A stretch of DNA of 64,000 nt from an uncultured Bacteroides sp. (GCF_963677945.1 NZ_OY782578.1:4121258-4185257); one strand, 5' to 3'. Shown: positions 44,260 through 55,800, counted from the first letter of the stretch. The notes: generated from the letters alone by a model not told the origin. A program made the numbers and translations.

Positions 44260-47200
44260 TTATTTATATTTTTTACCTAAACTATCCTTATATTCCGTTG
44301 GAGTCATTCCAAACTTCTGCTTAAAGCACTTGCTGAAATAGCGCGGATCATTTATTCCAACCAGATAAGAAATTTGAGTCATGTTATATTCTCCGGTTTC
44401 TATAAGCTGAGCAGCTCTTTTCACCCGCATTTCTTTAATGAATTCAATTGGAGCAAGTCCAGTAAGCATCTTTAGTTTCTTAAAGAATACAGAGCGACTT
44501 ACAGCCATTTCCTGCACAAAATCGTCGACAACTAAATTGCCATTATCCATATTCTTCTCCATCAACTCCATAAGCTTATCCATAAACTTACGATCGTGTG
44601 GAGACATTTCAAGTTGAGTTGTGCTCTCTTCCTTAGGTTTTTCCATTAGATTGGCACGGTAAAGCTCTTGCAGTTTATTTCGCTGAACCAGCAGATTATC
44701 TACTCTAGCCTTGAGATAAGTAGCACTAAAAGGTTTAGTAATATAATCATCAGCACCATATTCAAGCCCTTGCAGTTTACTTTCTATTGCAGTTTTAGCA
44801 GAAAGTAAAACAACAGGAATATGGCTGGTAGTCATTTCCTCTTTCAGCTCCTTTGTTAGTTCTATACCATCCATCTCGGGCATCATTACATCACTGATAA
44901 CCATATCAGGTACATATTTCTGTGCCTTTTCCAGTCCTTCCTTACCATTTGCCGCTTCAATTATCTGGAATGAAGAACCAAAAATACTGCGAAGGAAGAA
45001 ACGCAATTCGGCATTATCTTCCACCAACAACATTGTTTCTTTTGAAGGATCTATCTCTTCGGAAGAATCACCAGTCTCGTTAGAAAAGACTTCATTCTGA
45101 ATATCAGCGGTATACTGCAAAGATTCTTTCAATTCCGGATCCTTTGAATCAGAAAGAATAAACTCTACTCCTTCATCGTAATGTTCCTTGCCTTTAAGGA
45201 AATATGTGGTAAAACAACTTCCTTCGCCCAGTTTACTATCTACCTGAATGGTAGCTTTGTGCATTTCTACCAATTCTCTCACTAAAGATAGACCAATACC
45301 AGTGCTTGGCTGATTAAAAAGATTCTTATCAACCAGATTTTCAAAGCGGGTAAAAAGAGAATTCTTCTTATTATCAGCAATTCCAATACCCTGATCTCTT
45401 ACTCCAATTGCCAAAGATGCACCTTCATCTTTTATAAAGACCTTGATCATTTTACCCTGAGGAGTATATTTAAAGGCATTGGATAGTAGATTAAATATAA
45501 TTTTCTCCAGTTTGTCCACATCTGCCCAAAGATTCATCTGTGGTTTGTCGTACTCGAATACAAAATCAATATGATGTTCTTCTGCCATGGATTCAAAATT
45601 ATCCATAATACGACGAACAAAAGAGACCAGTTCAATCTCTTCAACCTGCATTTTCATTTTCTTATTCTGAATCTTCCTGAAGTCGAGAATCTGATTTACC
45701 AGCCTCAACATTCTATCTGTATTACGCTTCACTAAGTTTAGTTGTTCGCGGGTTTCTTCGGGCAACTCTGAGTTTTTAAGAACATGTTCCACCGGACCGG
45801 CAATCAACGTTAACGGTGTACGCAACTCATGCGAGATGTTTGTAAAAAAGCGAAGTTTCACATCCGACACTTGCTGCTCCACAGAGACCTCATTCTTTAA
45901 TCTGTAGATAGTAAACAGAATAAATACCGCAATGAGAATAATAGCCAGAATTAAAAGAAAATAAATAATGTAAGCCCACGGTGTTTCCCAGAAAGATGGA
46001 AGAATAGTTATTTTCAGGCTTCGTTCATTATTTACCCAAACTCCGTCACTATTGGTAGATTTTACCCGGAATACATATTCGCCTTTTGGTAAATTGGTAT
46101 AAGTTGCAGTTCTTTGTTTATCGACATAAGTCCATTCCTTATCGAATCCTTCGAGAATATACGCATACTGAATGTTTTCAGAATTTCTCATATCGAGAGC
46201 CGCATACTGAATAGTAACTATATTTTCTTTATGCGATAGCTCAAGTTCCTTAGTATCATCCAATGAGACTTTCAAAACAGATTTTTCTCCCGGAGCAACT
46301 TCCTTATTGGCTACCATCAACTGCGACAGATAAATATAAGGCACATAGGTACTTTTACGGATAGCCGCCGGATTGAAATACAGGAATCCGCTTGTAGTAC
46401 CAAAGTAGATATAATTATTGGCAGTAATATCCGAAGTTGCCTCGCTAAACTTCACTTTGGATGCGAAACTTCTGTCGTCATAATTCTCGAATCTCTGCTG
46501 AGAAGGAATAAATTTACTTAATCCATTTTCAGTGCTAATCCATAAATTACCTTTTGTATCTTCCTGAATTGAGAGCAATACATCAGATGGTGCACCATCT
46601 TTCACTGTATAACATTTAAAAACGGCTTTATTTTTTCCGGAAACAGAGATAAGCTTATTAAGTCCTCCGCCAAAAGTTGCCAGATAAAGTTCACCTTTCT
46701 TAGTTGGGTGAATCCAGTGCACATCGTTATTACTTAAGCTTGTAACATCGCCCGGCACACGCAAATAATGATTAAACTGAATTTCCTCCGGATTCACAAA
46801 ATTATCTTTGAAAGAAATCACTCCGGATGTTGTACCTGCCCAGATATTGCCTTTAGCATCTTCGGTGATATAACGAACCCGATAGCAGCGATCGATTGGA
46901 TATCCTTTCAAGTTATTGCGATGATTAATAAAGATGGTCTTTCCACTCTTGTCGTGATCTATATAATTGATTCCACCTCCATAAGTAGCTACCCAAATTC
47001 TGCCTTTATGATCCTCAAAAATACAGTAAATATTATCGTCGCTCAGACTGTATATATCATCTTCGCTATAATTAAAACGAGATAAAGAAAACCGGTTACC
47101 TACTTTTTCGGCACGTACAAGCCCGCCTCCTTTCATTCCAATCCAGATAATTTCTTTTTTATCCTGAGTCATAAAGTAAGCTACACCTTTCACCTTAGGT

Positions 47201-48690
47201 CCACTTTGAGATATTGTTCCGGCTTCTGTAAGATATCCTATATATTTACGAAGCGGATTATATATACGCAATGTACCATCTTTAAAAGCTACCCAAAGGT
47301 TTCGGTTATTGTCTTCTAATATGGCACGAGTTTCATTGCTCAGCGATTCGTAATCGTGAGGATATGGAATGCTCAAATGAAACTGATTATCGAGGAAAGT
47401 AATCTTTTCGAGTCCCTTTGAATGGGTGCACATCCACAAATTACCTTGTCTGTCGGACATGGCAGAATGGAGTTTATTCGAGAAACGCCAGTTTGAAGAA
47501 CCCGGTTCATCATAAAAAGGTATAATTTTATTCTGCTTTCTATCAAAATAAGACAAGCCTCCGCCATAAGGATGCACCCAAAGGTATCCGTTCACATCTT
47601 CATGGATATGGAAAGCCGGTTGTGAACGTGCAGCGCTTCCAAGTTCAGTAGGTACAGTTTCTTGTTTTACTTTGTTGGTATGCGGATTAAAATGAGTAAC
47701 TCCCTCGGCACCTGTAAGTGCAAACCAAACTTCTTTGTAACGGTCTACATAAACAGATGCTATTACATTTGAAGGAAGATCTGCACAAGTAGTTGTTGAG
47801 TAATGTATAAACTCTTTATTGCTCAAACGATAGGTAAAGAATCCATCATTGGCAGTGGAAAATATCATTTCATCTGGCGAAACTGCATTCACTGAAATTA
47901 CATTCGATTTTGTAGGAAGCTGAAGTAATTGGAAATGCCCTCCCCTCTTCTGACTCCTCCATACTCTACCTTTATCTGAGCCAAAGAATATTTCGGTTGA
48001 GGTTTCCTGTAAGGAATAAAAAGATTGATTAAGACGATGCCGATCTTCTTTAGTCTCTGCAAAGTAAGATACCGGTATTGTTTGTCCCGGACGAATCATG
48101 GCCAACCCATTATCCGTAAGCATCCACTCATTATGGGCAGCATCTTCGTAAACTCTATTGACTTTTTGAGCAGGGAATTGCCCTGACTTTTGTGAATATA
48201 TGTAAGTTGTGAGTTTGCGAGTCTTTTTATCGATTAACACACGGATAGCTCCTTCATTTTCTGTGAACAACCATACTGTACCATTCTTCATCACTTCGAT
48301 GGAAGTAATATTAGTAGTACTGGCTTCACCGGAAGAAGGAACCTGAACAAATGTTTCTGTATCGGGATCAAACCTATGTGCACGGTTATCATACGTAAGT
48401 ACCCAGATATAACCGTTGGCATCTTCCACCATTCTATCCACACGGTTATTTGTTAAACTGATCAGGTCTCCCTGCCGTGCCTTATAAGTTTTAAAGGTAT
48501 ATCCATTGAATTTATTTATCCCATCCCAAGTAGCAAACCACATAATTCCTTTACGATCCTGAAGCATACTCATCACTGTATTTTGCGACAAGCCATCTTC
48601 AGAAGAATAATGTGTAAAAGAGCATCTTAACTGTGCATAACCACACAATCCAGCTACCCAGAACAGGAATATAAAAAGAACGTTTTTCAT
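44260..48690 (-). CDS. Hybrid two-component system sensor/regulator (HTCS) of the pectin locus
   Basis: A 1476-residue one-protein two-component system. In order it has a signal peptide (1-19); about 14 two-component propeller repeats of the form EDANGYIWVLTYDN in the periplasm (20-770); a Y_Y_Y domain (780-860, SENIQYAYILEGFDKEWTYV); one TM helix (near 875-900); HisKA with FTNISHELRTPLTL (phosphorylated His near 950); HATPase with NLLSNAFKYTP and GIGLSLVRELVE; a receiver domain with DMVISDVMMPEMDG (phosphorylated Asp); and an AraC-type helix-turn-helix (last 100 residues). The propeller of such proteins binds a specific oligosaccharide, here probably pectic. It should activate the surrounding SusCD and enzyme genes. 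Confidence 0.96.
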   Translation of the reverse strand: MKNVLFIFLFWVAGLCGYAQLRCSFTHYSSEDGLSQNTVMSMLQDRKGIMWFATWDGINKFNGYTFKTYKARQGDLISLTNNRVDRMVEDANGYIWVLTYDNRAHRFDPDTETFVQVPSSGEASTTNITSIEVMKNGTVWLFTENEGAIRVLIDKKTRKLTTYIYSQKSGQFPAQKVNRVYEDAAHNEWMLTDNGLAMIRPGQTIPVSYFAETKEDRHRLNQSFYSLQETSTEIFFGSDKGRVWRSQKRGGHFQLLQLPTKSNVISVNAVSPDEMIFSTANDGFFTYRLSNKEFIHYSTTTCADLPSNVIASVYVDRYKEVWFALTGAEGVTHFNPHTNKVKQETVPTELGSAARSQPAFHIHEDVNGYLWVHPYGGGLSYFDRKQNKIIPFYDEPGSSNWRFSNKLHSAMSDRQGNLWMCTHSKGLEKITFLDNQFHLSIPYPHDYESLSNETRAILEDNNRNLWVAFKDGTLRIYNPLRKYIGYLTEAGTISQSGPKVKGVAYFMTQDKKEIIWIGMKGGGLVRAEKVGNRFSLSRFNYSEDDIYSLSDDNIYCIFEDHKGRIWVATYGGGINYIDHDKSGKTIFINHRNNLKGYPIDRCYRVRYITEDAKGNIWAGTTSGVISFKDNFVNPEEIQFNHYLRVPGDVTSLSNNDVHWIHPTKKGELYLATFGGGLNKLISVSGKNKAVFKCYTVKDGAPSDVLLSIQEDTKGNLWISTENGLSKFIPSQQRFENYDDRSFASKVKFSEATSDITANNYIYFGTTSGFLYFNPAAIRKSTYVPYIYLSQLMVANKEVAPGEKSVLKVSLDDTKELELSHKENIVTIQYAALDMRNSENIQYAYILEGFDKEWTYVDKQRTATYTNLPKGEYVFRVKSTNSDGVWVNNERSLKITILPSFWETPWAYIIYFLLILAIILIAVFILFTIYRLKNEVSVEQQVSDVKLRFFTNISHELRTPLTLIAGPVEHVLKNSELPEETREQLNLVKRNTDRMLRLVNQILDFRKIQNKKMKMQVEEIELVSFVRRIMDNFESMAEEHHIDFVFEYDKPQMNLWADVDKLEKIIFNLLSNAFKYTPQGKMIKVFIKDEGASLAIGVRDQGIGIADNKKNSLFTRFENLVDKNLFNQPSTGIGLSLVRELVEMHKATIQVDSKLGEGSCFTTYFLKGKEHYDEGVEFILSDSKDPELKESLQYTADIQNEVFSNETGDSSEEIDPSKETMLLVEDNAELRFFLRSIFGSSFQIIEAANGKEGLEKAQKYVPDMVISDVMMPEMDGIELTKELKEEMTTSHIPVVLLSAKTAIESKLQGLEYGADDYITKPFSATYLKARVDNLLVQRNKLQELYRANLMEKPKEESTTQLEMSPHDRKFMDKLMELMEKNMDNGNLVVDDFVQEMAVSRSVFFKKLKMLTGLAPIEFIKEMRVKRAAQLIETGEYNMTQISYLVGINDPRYFSKCFKQKFGMTPTEYKDSLGKKYK

Positions 48691-48724
48691 AGTTGTGTAT
48701 CTATTAGCTTATAAAAACATGGTT

Positions 48725-48732
48725 CAAAAATA
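48725..48732 (-). promoter_or_regulatory. -7 element of the HTCS gene
   Basis: TATTTTTG on the minus strand fits TAnnTTTG, 35 nt before the ATG at 48690. The 22-bp periodic element D lies 75-150 bp upstream of it. Confidence 0.5.
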
Positions 48733-48804
48733 CACAAATAAAGAGTACCATTTTCATCTAATAGTTATGTATTAAAAAAGATCCTCGATGAATATTTATT
48801 TCCT

Positions 48805-48876
48805 TGTACAAAAGATTGAATTCTTCTGTACGAAACATTACATTCTTTTGTACAGAAGAATTAATTGTTTTGTACA
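48805..48876. repeat. 22-bp periodic element D (four TGTACA-like cores)
   Basis: TGTACA at 48805, TGTACG at 48827, TGTACA at 48849 and TGTACA at 48871 are exactly 22 bp apart. The spacer is again AAAGAnTGnATTCTT-like, so the element is a near copy of element B at 26302, 22.5 kb away. It lies between the end of the CE12-CE8 gene and the promoter of the HTCS gene. Confidence 0.85.
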
Positions 48877-48909
48877 AGAATTTTAAAAGATATAACGACA
48901 GATTTAAAA

Positions 48910-50637
48910 TCAGCGTACAACAGTTACCACTTGATTGGCCCCGTTTTTTACAGGATTCCAGTTATCTTGCCCTACCAGTACTTTTTCAAGATCATAGTCT
49001 TTCAGGCTAGTGAGCTGATGAGAATAAGAAACCCTTGTTTCATTACTGGCACCCTCGCCTTTGCTTTGGTATTCGGCAAAGAAACTATTTCTCTCGGATT
49101 CTTTCTTGTCCCAGTTGTTCCATCCTTCGGGCGCAATATGCTTTCCCATTTCACAGCGAATATAAACAGCCTGTGCATAAGGCCTCCATGGACGAGCCAG
49201 ATATACTTTATTCACTTCCTCATCGGCAGTGAGTTTGCAATCATAAAAAAGATATCCATAAGGTTTGCCCATATCGGTAGAAGGAGCAGCTATATAACCA
49301 TCGCCTTTGCTGTTAATGGTGCAACGATTAAAGACAGCAGTTGACCATCCGAAAATAAAATCGACTGTTCCTTCAATATAGCAATCTTCATAATATTGAC
49401 GGCTATCTTTCCCGTAGGTATAAAGTGTATCCTGAAAGCCCAGGAATCTGCAATTGCGAAACATAACTCTGTCACCATCAACAAAAGCAGCAACGGCCTG
49501 TCCTACGGGACCGGAAGTATTCTCGAACGTTATGTTCTCGGCATAAAAATCGGGAGCATAGATATAACAACTTGCAGAACCAGAGGTAGTTTTGTCCTCT
49601 CCAAACAGATTCTTCTTCGAAGCATAATCGTCATAAGAAATCACAGCACCTTCTTGCCCAATTAAGGAAACATTAATTTTTGAAGCAGGAATAACCAACT
49701 TTTCTTTATACACGCCTTTGCGTACTAAAATAGTGGTGCGGGCACCTTTACGGAAATCGGGAACAGCATTAATAGCCTCTTGAATAGTGAAAAAGTCTCC
49801 GCTTCCGTCTTTAGCAACCACATAGTCGTAATGACGTACATATTTAGCTAATCCCGGAACTTCTTTAGCAATAGCATCAATAGTAAGTCCGGCAATCATG
49901 CGGGCACCGTATATATTCAAGTGAGTATTATCTTCACGACCTTTTGGCGCAATAGGACAAGTATTAGGAGCTACCCACATATATAGTTTTTTAGACTCCA
50001 CAGGTCCCATGCCTTCAACCAAATCATGTGTTATCTTATTCATATCCACAAACGCTACACCAAGTTCTTTTGCAACTCTGCGAGGAGAATCAAGATAAGC
50101 TCCGTGAGTATCGAAAAGTGTATTTCCTTCTACTGCAACAAGTTCTTTGCCCGGTTCTTTACGAGCATCGTTATTCATCTCCCTATCTTGCGGACGAATA
50201 AAGTTTCTACGAACAATTGAATTAAAAAGAACAGGTATTCCTCCTTTAGCACGTGTTTCGTTTACAAATCTGCGTAAGTTTGCATCGAAGGTTGTACCCG
50301 GATCGGTATGGCGTGCAGAGTCCGGCTTTTCGTCATTATGGCCAAACTGAATAAAAACATAATCTCCTTTTTTCACCTGACTAATAACCTTTTCCCAACG
50401 GCCTTCGTCAATAAAGCTTTTAGAACTGCGTCCGTTTTGTGCATGATTATCCACCCGAATATCTTCGCTGAAGAATCCGGCAAGCACATGCCCCCAACCC
50501 CTCTCAAGATTTCCACCTTCAATCGTTTTATTAGCCATCGTTGAGTCACCAATCATAAAAACAGTTATCACACGATCTGTCTTAAAGGCAGAAAAAGTTA
50601 AGAAAGCAAGCAGCAAAAGAACGAGTTTATTTTTCAT
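48910..50637 (-). CDS. Rhamnogalacturonan acetylesterase (CE12)-pectin methylesterase (CE8) fusion
   Basis: A 575-residue exported two-domain enzyme. After the signal peptide (1-19), residues 22-265 are an SGNH esterase: IGDSTMANKT (Ser near 31), NGRSSKSF, FIQFGHNDEKPDS (Gly and Asn of blocks II-III) and DNTHLNIYGA (Asp and His). Residues 270-575 are a CE8 beta-helix: VAKDGSGDFFTIQEAINAVP, DTLYTYGKDSRQYYEDC, GTVDFIFGWSTAVF (the catalytic aspartates) and YLARPWRPYAQAVY (Arg). Joining a deacetylase to a demethylase would let one protein strip both ester groups from pectin before the lyases and hydrolases act. It lies 172 nt beyond susD. Confidence 0.93.
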   Translation of the reverse strand: MKNKLVLLLLAFLTFSAFKTDRVITVFMIGDSTMANKTIEGGNLERGWGHVLAGFFSEDIRVDNHAQNGRSSKSFIDEGRWEKVISQVKKGDYVFIQFGHNDEKPDSARHTDPGTTFDANLRRFVNETRAKGGIPVLFNSIVRRNFIRPQDREMNNDARKEPGKELVAVEGNTLFDTHGAYLDSPRRVAKELGVAFVDMNKITHDLVEGMGPVESKKLYMWVAPNTCPIAPKGREDNTHLNIYGARMIAGLTIDAIAKEVPGLAKYVRHYDYVVAKDGSGDFFTIQEAINAVPDFRKGARTTILVRKGVYKEKLVIPASKINVSLIGQEGAVISYDDYASKKNLFGEDKTTSGSASCYIYAPDFYAENITFENTSGPVGQAVAAFVDGDRVMFRNCRFLGFQDTLYTYGKDSRQYYEDCYIEGTVDFIFGWSTAVFNRCTINSKGDGYIAAPSTDMGKPYGYLFYDCKLTADEEVNKVYLARPWRPYAQAVYIRCEMGKHIAPEGWNNWDKKESERNSFFAEYQSKGEGASNETRVSYSHQLTSLKDYDLEKVLVGQDNWNPVKNGANQVVTVVR

Positions 50638-50736
50638 GATATCGATACAATTTTAAATTCAGACTGCAAGTTTACAAAAAAAGTAGGGACTAATAGTCTA
50701 TTTTTTATTGTATTATGTGGAATTATTATCCAATTA

Positions 50737-50774
50737 AAAGAAGAAAGCCGTGAATATCACATCCACAGCTTCCT
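50737..50774 (-). terminator. Terminator after susD
   Basis: On the minus strand GGAAGCTGTGG pairs with CACGGCTTTCTTC with a bulge, followed by TTCTTTT. The match is imperfect. Confidence 0.5.
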
Positions 50775-50809
50775 CACTTTTCAAAAGAAATTTAGATTTA
50801 TATACTTTA

Positions 50810-52828
50810 TTAATAACCTGTGTTCTGCCAAAATCCCTGACCGGATGTTGTAGAGAAATTAGTAACAGCATCAATCTGAGACTGAGGAATAGGACGAAGA
50901 TAATGGTAATCTTTAATCTGTCCGGCAGCTTGTGCATTGTACTTCTTCACATGATCAACCAGCGTATGAGTACGTTTTAAATCAAACCAGCGCTGTTGCT
51001 CACCGCAAAGTTCAATTGCACGTTCATTAAGTACAGTTTCAAGGGTTGCTGTGCCACTCAATGAATTGTCTTTGCCACTAATAGCACGAACTTGACGAAG
51101 AGCATTGATAGTTGTCATAGCAGCAGTTCCATTTTCTGTATAAAGCTGGCACTCAGCCTTGATTAAATACATTTCGGCCAAACGAATAACAATAGCATCC
51201 CTATCTGAGATATCCCATGTTGGATAAGCAGGGTCGTACACATTATCCAGGAATTTCTTAATACCAGGATATGAACACCATCCAGCAATCTTATATGAAT
51301 TATATCTGCCATCACCGTATACATCAGAAGTAGTCTTAGCTGCTTCTGAAGGTTTTGCAGTAGCAGGATCAGAAGAAGTAAATACAGGAATATCACCACC
51401 GCTCATAAACTGGATGCGGTAACGATTCTTTGCCCAAGCCTGTTTAGCTTTTCCTTCTGCAGAATTTCCATCCAGATGGCAATAATAAATAGCTGTATCC
51501 TTCATTGATTTATATTTTGTAGAACTTCCTTCCAATCCCGGAGCAATAGTATAAGCATCAAGCAATGTTGCTGCAGTGCGCTGATCGGTTGCGCGATGTT
51601 CTTCCAGAAGGTTCCACAAGTAAAGTGATGGTAAATAACGGGTAAATCCACGTCCATAAGGAGAGTATGTAGCAGAAATATCTACAGATTGCTTAGTAAC
51701 AGTATTTGTTACATAGTGAGATTTTTCATCAGACAATACACGAACAAATACTTCTTTTCCGTTTCCGCCTAAATCACTAGCACCATTACTCCACATTGAA
51801 ACAAACATCAGCAACATAGCACTACCGCCACGAGAATATCCTGTACGGGTAATCAATGAATTATATTCCATTGGATCGCCACCTGAATCTGTTTTGTAAC
51901 GATAAGGAATACAGTTTACTGTTGTTGTAATCTCAGGAGAATAAGCAACACCAAAGATAGCTTCCTTATTAGTGGTAATATCTTCGTTGTTCATTGACCA
52001 TGTGTCTTCATATTTATTATAGAAAGAAGCAATGCCACTGCCGATAACAGCCTCAGCCTCAGCCTGAGCCAATGCATAAAGATCTTTTCCAGAATAACTT
52101 GTATTAGTTGTAATACTATTCTTACCTAACCATGATGCAGCATAAAGCAACACACGAGATTTCAAAGCACGGGCAGCCCAATAGTTGGAACGACCATCTG
52201 TTTTAACTTTGTAACCAGCAGTTTCAAATGCAGATATAGAGTTATCAAGATCGGACAAAATATTGCTATATATCACCTCTTCCGATACACGGGTAGGATC
52301 TGTTAATATTTGAGAGATTGGTTCACTATTATAAGGAATAGGTCCCCAGATATTAACCATATGTAAGTAATAGAAAGCGCGCATAAAATAAGCTTCTCCC
52401 ATATACTGATTACGGGTAGTTTCGCTAATCACTGTGTTTTTAGGTACATAATAGATAGCATTATTACATACATCGACTGCACTATAAAATAGTTCCCAGT
52501 AATGATCCAAACATGAATTATCATTTGAATTACCATCCAGACTTACTGCTGATATATTATAAGAGTTTAGTGATTTTTGCTTGTTATCGTATCCGTAATA
52601 GAATAAATCGGTGCCCATTTCAGATAAACCAAGACCAGCCTCTTTTCCGTACCAGCCACGAGCAAAACTATAGCAGGATGATACTAAGCCTTGAACTCCT
52701 GAAGAAGTTGAATAGCTTAGATCGGCAGTTTCGCCTGCCTTATTGTCTTCCTCAAGGAAGTCTGAGCAAGATGAGAAGCTCAACATTAATGCTGAAGCAA
52801 CCAAAAGAATATATTTTTTATTTTTCAT
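50810..52828 (-). CDS. SusD/RagB family nutrient-binding outer membrane lipoprotein
   Basis: About 672 residues from the ATG at 52828 (MKNKKYILLVASALMLSFSSC), with the lipidated cysteine in the SSC-SDF lipobox. A longer frame to 52864 overlaps the end of susC and is less likely. The SusD fold is shown by YFMRAFYYLHMVNIWGPIP near residue 135, ALKSRVLLYAASWLG near 215, and the C-terminal RLAEMYLIKAECQLYTENG with GEQQRWFDLKRTHTL. SusD binds the polysaccharide at the cell surface and closes as a lid over SusC. It is 13 nt after susC on the same transcript. Confidence 0.94.
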   Translation of the reverse strand: MKNKKYILLVASALMLSFSSCSDFLEEDNKAGETADLSYSTSSGVQGLVSSCYSFARGWYGKEAGLGLSEMGTDLFYYGYDNKQKSLNSYNISAVSLDGNSNDNSCLDHYWELFYSAVDVCNNAIYYVPKNTVISETTRNQYMGEAYFMRAFYYLHMVNIWGPIPYNSEPISQILTDPTRVSEEVIYSNILSDLDNSISAFETAGYKVKTDGRSNYWAARALKSRVLLYAASWLGKNSITTNTSYSGKDLYALAQAEAEAVIGSGIASFYNKYEDTWSMNNEDITTNKEAIFGVAYSPEITTTVNCIPYRYKTDSGGDPMEYNSLITRTGYSRGGSAMLLMFVSMWSNGASDLGGNGKEVFVRVLSDEKSHYVTNTVTKQSVDISATYSPYGRGFTRYLPSLYLWNLLEEHRATDQRTAATLLDAYTIAPGLEGSSTKYKSMKDTAIYYCHLDGNSAEGKAKQAWAKNRYRIQFMSGGDIPVFTSSDPATAKPSEAAKTTSDVYGDGRYNSYKIAGWCSYPGIKKFLDNVYDPAYPTWDISDRDAIVIRLAEMYLIKAECQLYTENGTAAMTTINALRQVRAISGKDNSLSGTATLETVLNERAIELCGEQQRWFDLKRTHTLVDHVKKYNAQAAGQIKDYHYLRPIPQSQIDAVTNFSTTSGQGFWQNTGY

Positions 52829-52841
52829 AATAATCATTAAT

Positions 52842-55800
52842 TTAGAATTGAACATTAACACCAACTACAACTTGCTTTGATAAAGGGAAAGAAATAGATC
52901 CACCACGCTCTGCATCATAATTATCAATGCCACTGAATGTGAAGAAGTTTTTCAACGAACCATACAATTTAAGTTTTTGAATACCTGCTCTGGATATTAA
53001 TTTTGTAGGTAAATTGTAGGATAGAGTTATGTCTTTAATCTTCAGATAATCTGCCTTCTCATACTTCAAAGAAGTTGCATAAGTTGAATAAATAGTACTT
53101 GCTGCACCCGGACTTGGGAATTTTGCATCCACATTATTTGGAGTCCAATAATCCAAATCGCCCCAGTTTGCTGTTTCATAGTTCAATTGTGAATTCATAT
53201 CATAAGAAATATATCCACCTAAACGAGCATATAATAATACTGATAAAGAGAAATCTTTATAAGTAAAGGTATTATTCATACCTAATACATGTTTAGGAGT
53301 ACGTCTGTATACACGTTTGTCACTATCATCTAACTTACCATCATCGTTGCGATCAACAAGTTTCATTGTTCCGGCAACTCCATAAGCTGACAAGTAACCT
53401 AGTGTTTCACCTGGATGACGTTCTGCCCATGCAGTTTTATAAGTATCATATTCGCCAACATTCCAGCAACCATTTGTTTCATAGTCATAGAAGATAGAAA
53501 CCGGCTGGCCTACAATTTGTCCTGTTACTCCACTGATGTTTCTTTCAACGCCATCAGACAATTTAGTTACTTTATCTTTAGATGTTGCATAAGACCAGTT
53601 TACATCCCAGGAAAAATTCTTAGAATTAATAATCAATGTATTCAACGCTACTTCAAGACCACTACCTTTTGTTTCACCGATATTAGCCAAAACGCTAGGA
53701 TATACATATGAAGCCGGAACGCTTTTATAATATAACAAATCATAAGTATGACTTAGATAATAATCAATACTGCCTGAAATGCGATTATTGAAGAAACCAA
53801 AATCAAGACCAAAATCGAATGCAGAAGTCTTTTCCCAAGTCAAATCAGTATTGCCCATTGTACTAGGAACTTTTCCAGCGATGTCTGTACCACCTAAGTA
53901 ATAATAAACATTATCACGACTTAATGAAGTCAATGTGCTATAAGCATCAACAGCAGCATTACCTGAAAGTCCCCAAGATGCGCGAAGCTTTAAGTTTGAC
54001 ATCCAATCTTTTGTATCTTTCAAAAATGATTCGTCAATAACTCTCCATGCACCAGCAACTGAAGGGAAATAGCCCCATTTATGACCATCAGCCAAAGCAG
54101 AAGAACCATCTGCACGTACAGAAGCCGTAAGCAAATATTTTTCATCAAATTTATAGTTCAGACGTCCAAAAAATGATAACATTGAAGATTTTATATAAGA
54201 ACTTGTAGTAGTAGACGCAGTAATCTTAGATAAATCATAGAAAGCACTTTTATAATAGTGTTCTTTGCCGCAATCACCAGAAGTAGAAGTTGCTTCATAT
54301 ACACTCTGAGTCATACTATGTCCTAATAAACCGGAAAGATCATGTTTTGTACCACCAAAGTTTGTATTATAGTTCATTGTATTTTCCCAAGTAAATTTGG
54401 TTGAATTTGAATAATCAGATGAAATATTACCAGTACCGGGAGATTGGTAGCGAGCTACACTCTGAAAGTCTTGATAAACACCATCACGAACGTTGCTACG
54501 ATCAACCGCAAACATCGATTTTAAATTTAAATTTTTTAAAGGAGTTGCTTCAAGGTATGCATTACCAAAGAAACGTGTTGTTTCTACATTTTTTTGATAA
54601 GCTCCATCAACTTCATCAAGTAAAGGGTTACAGTGTGCTGCATAACGAGGATTAGGAGTTGCTATTAATGTTCCATCTGCTGTATAAGCATGGGTAATAG
54701 TTGTCATTTTCATCGCTTGTGAGAATACACTTGCTTGGCGTGCATTGTGGTTTTTATATGTATATAGTAAGCTGGTACCTACTTTAAACATCTTGCTAAT
54801 TTTATGATCAACATTTGCTTTCACATTATAACGATCCTGATCATCATTCTTCAACAAGCCTTCTTCATACATAGCACCTAAAGAAAGGCTGAAATTTGTA
54901 TTTTCGTTTCCACCGGATACTGAAGCTTCATAATTCTGAGTCAAACCATTCTTAAGAATCATATCTGCCCAGTCTGTATATGAATTATCCTGATAGATTC
55001 CTAATTCTGTGAAATCCTCAAGACTTTCAGTCAATACATTTTCTGGAGTAAGGTTACTTGATCCCCAATTACCTGAGGCTAAGTCTGCCTGATAGTTTGC
55101 TTTATCAATCAAACGTTGTACTTCTTTTCTTCCATACATAACTTGTGGAACATTTGTAGGTCTGTTTGAAGATACATAAGCATTCAGGTTTACCTGTGTT
55201 TTACCTGCCTTACCACGTTTTGTTGTAATAATGATAACACCATTTGCTCCCTTAGTTCCATAGATTGCTGTAGAAGAAGCATCTTTTAATACTTCCATAG
55301 ATTCAATATCAGATGGACTTAGATCAAGAGTCGATCCATATTCAACTCCATCTACCAGAATCAGAGGACTATTTGATGCTGAAATAGAGCGGTTACCACG
55401 AAGAGTCATTGATAAACCAGAACCAGCCTGACCGTCTGATTGCTGAATATCTAACCCCGGCACCTTAGCCTGCATGGCCTGGATAGCATTACTTGTTGAA
55501 ACCTTTGCTATTTCATCTGCTTTCACAGAAGATACAGATCCGGTTAAGTCACGCTTCTTTACAGTACCATAACCAATTACTACAACCTCATCAAGACTTT
55601 GTGCATCCTCAACAAGTTTAATGTTGATTTTAGTCTGATTACCTACAACTACGGTTTGTGTTACAAAACCAATAAAAGAGAACTTTAGTTTTGCGTTTGC
55701 TGGGACAGAAAGTGAATATTGTCCATCAAGATCGGTCATTGTTCCGCTTGACGTACCCACGATAGAAACATTTACTCCTATTAATGGGCTATTACTTGCA

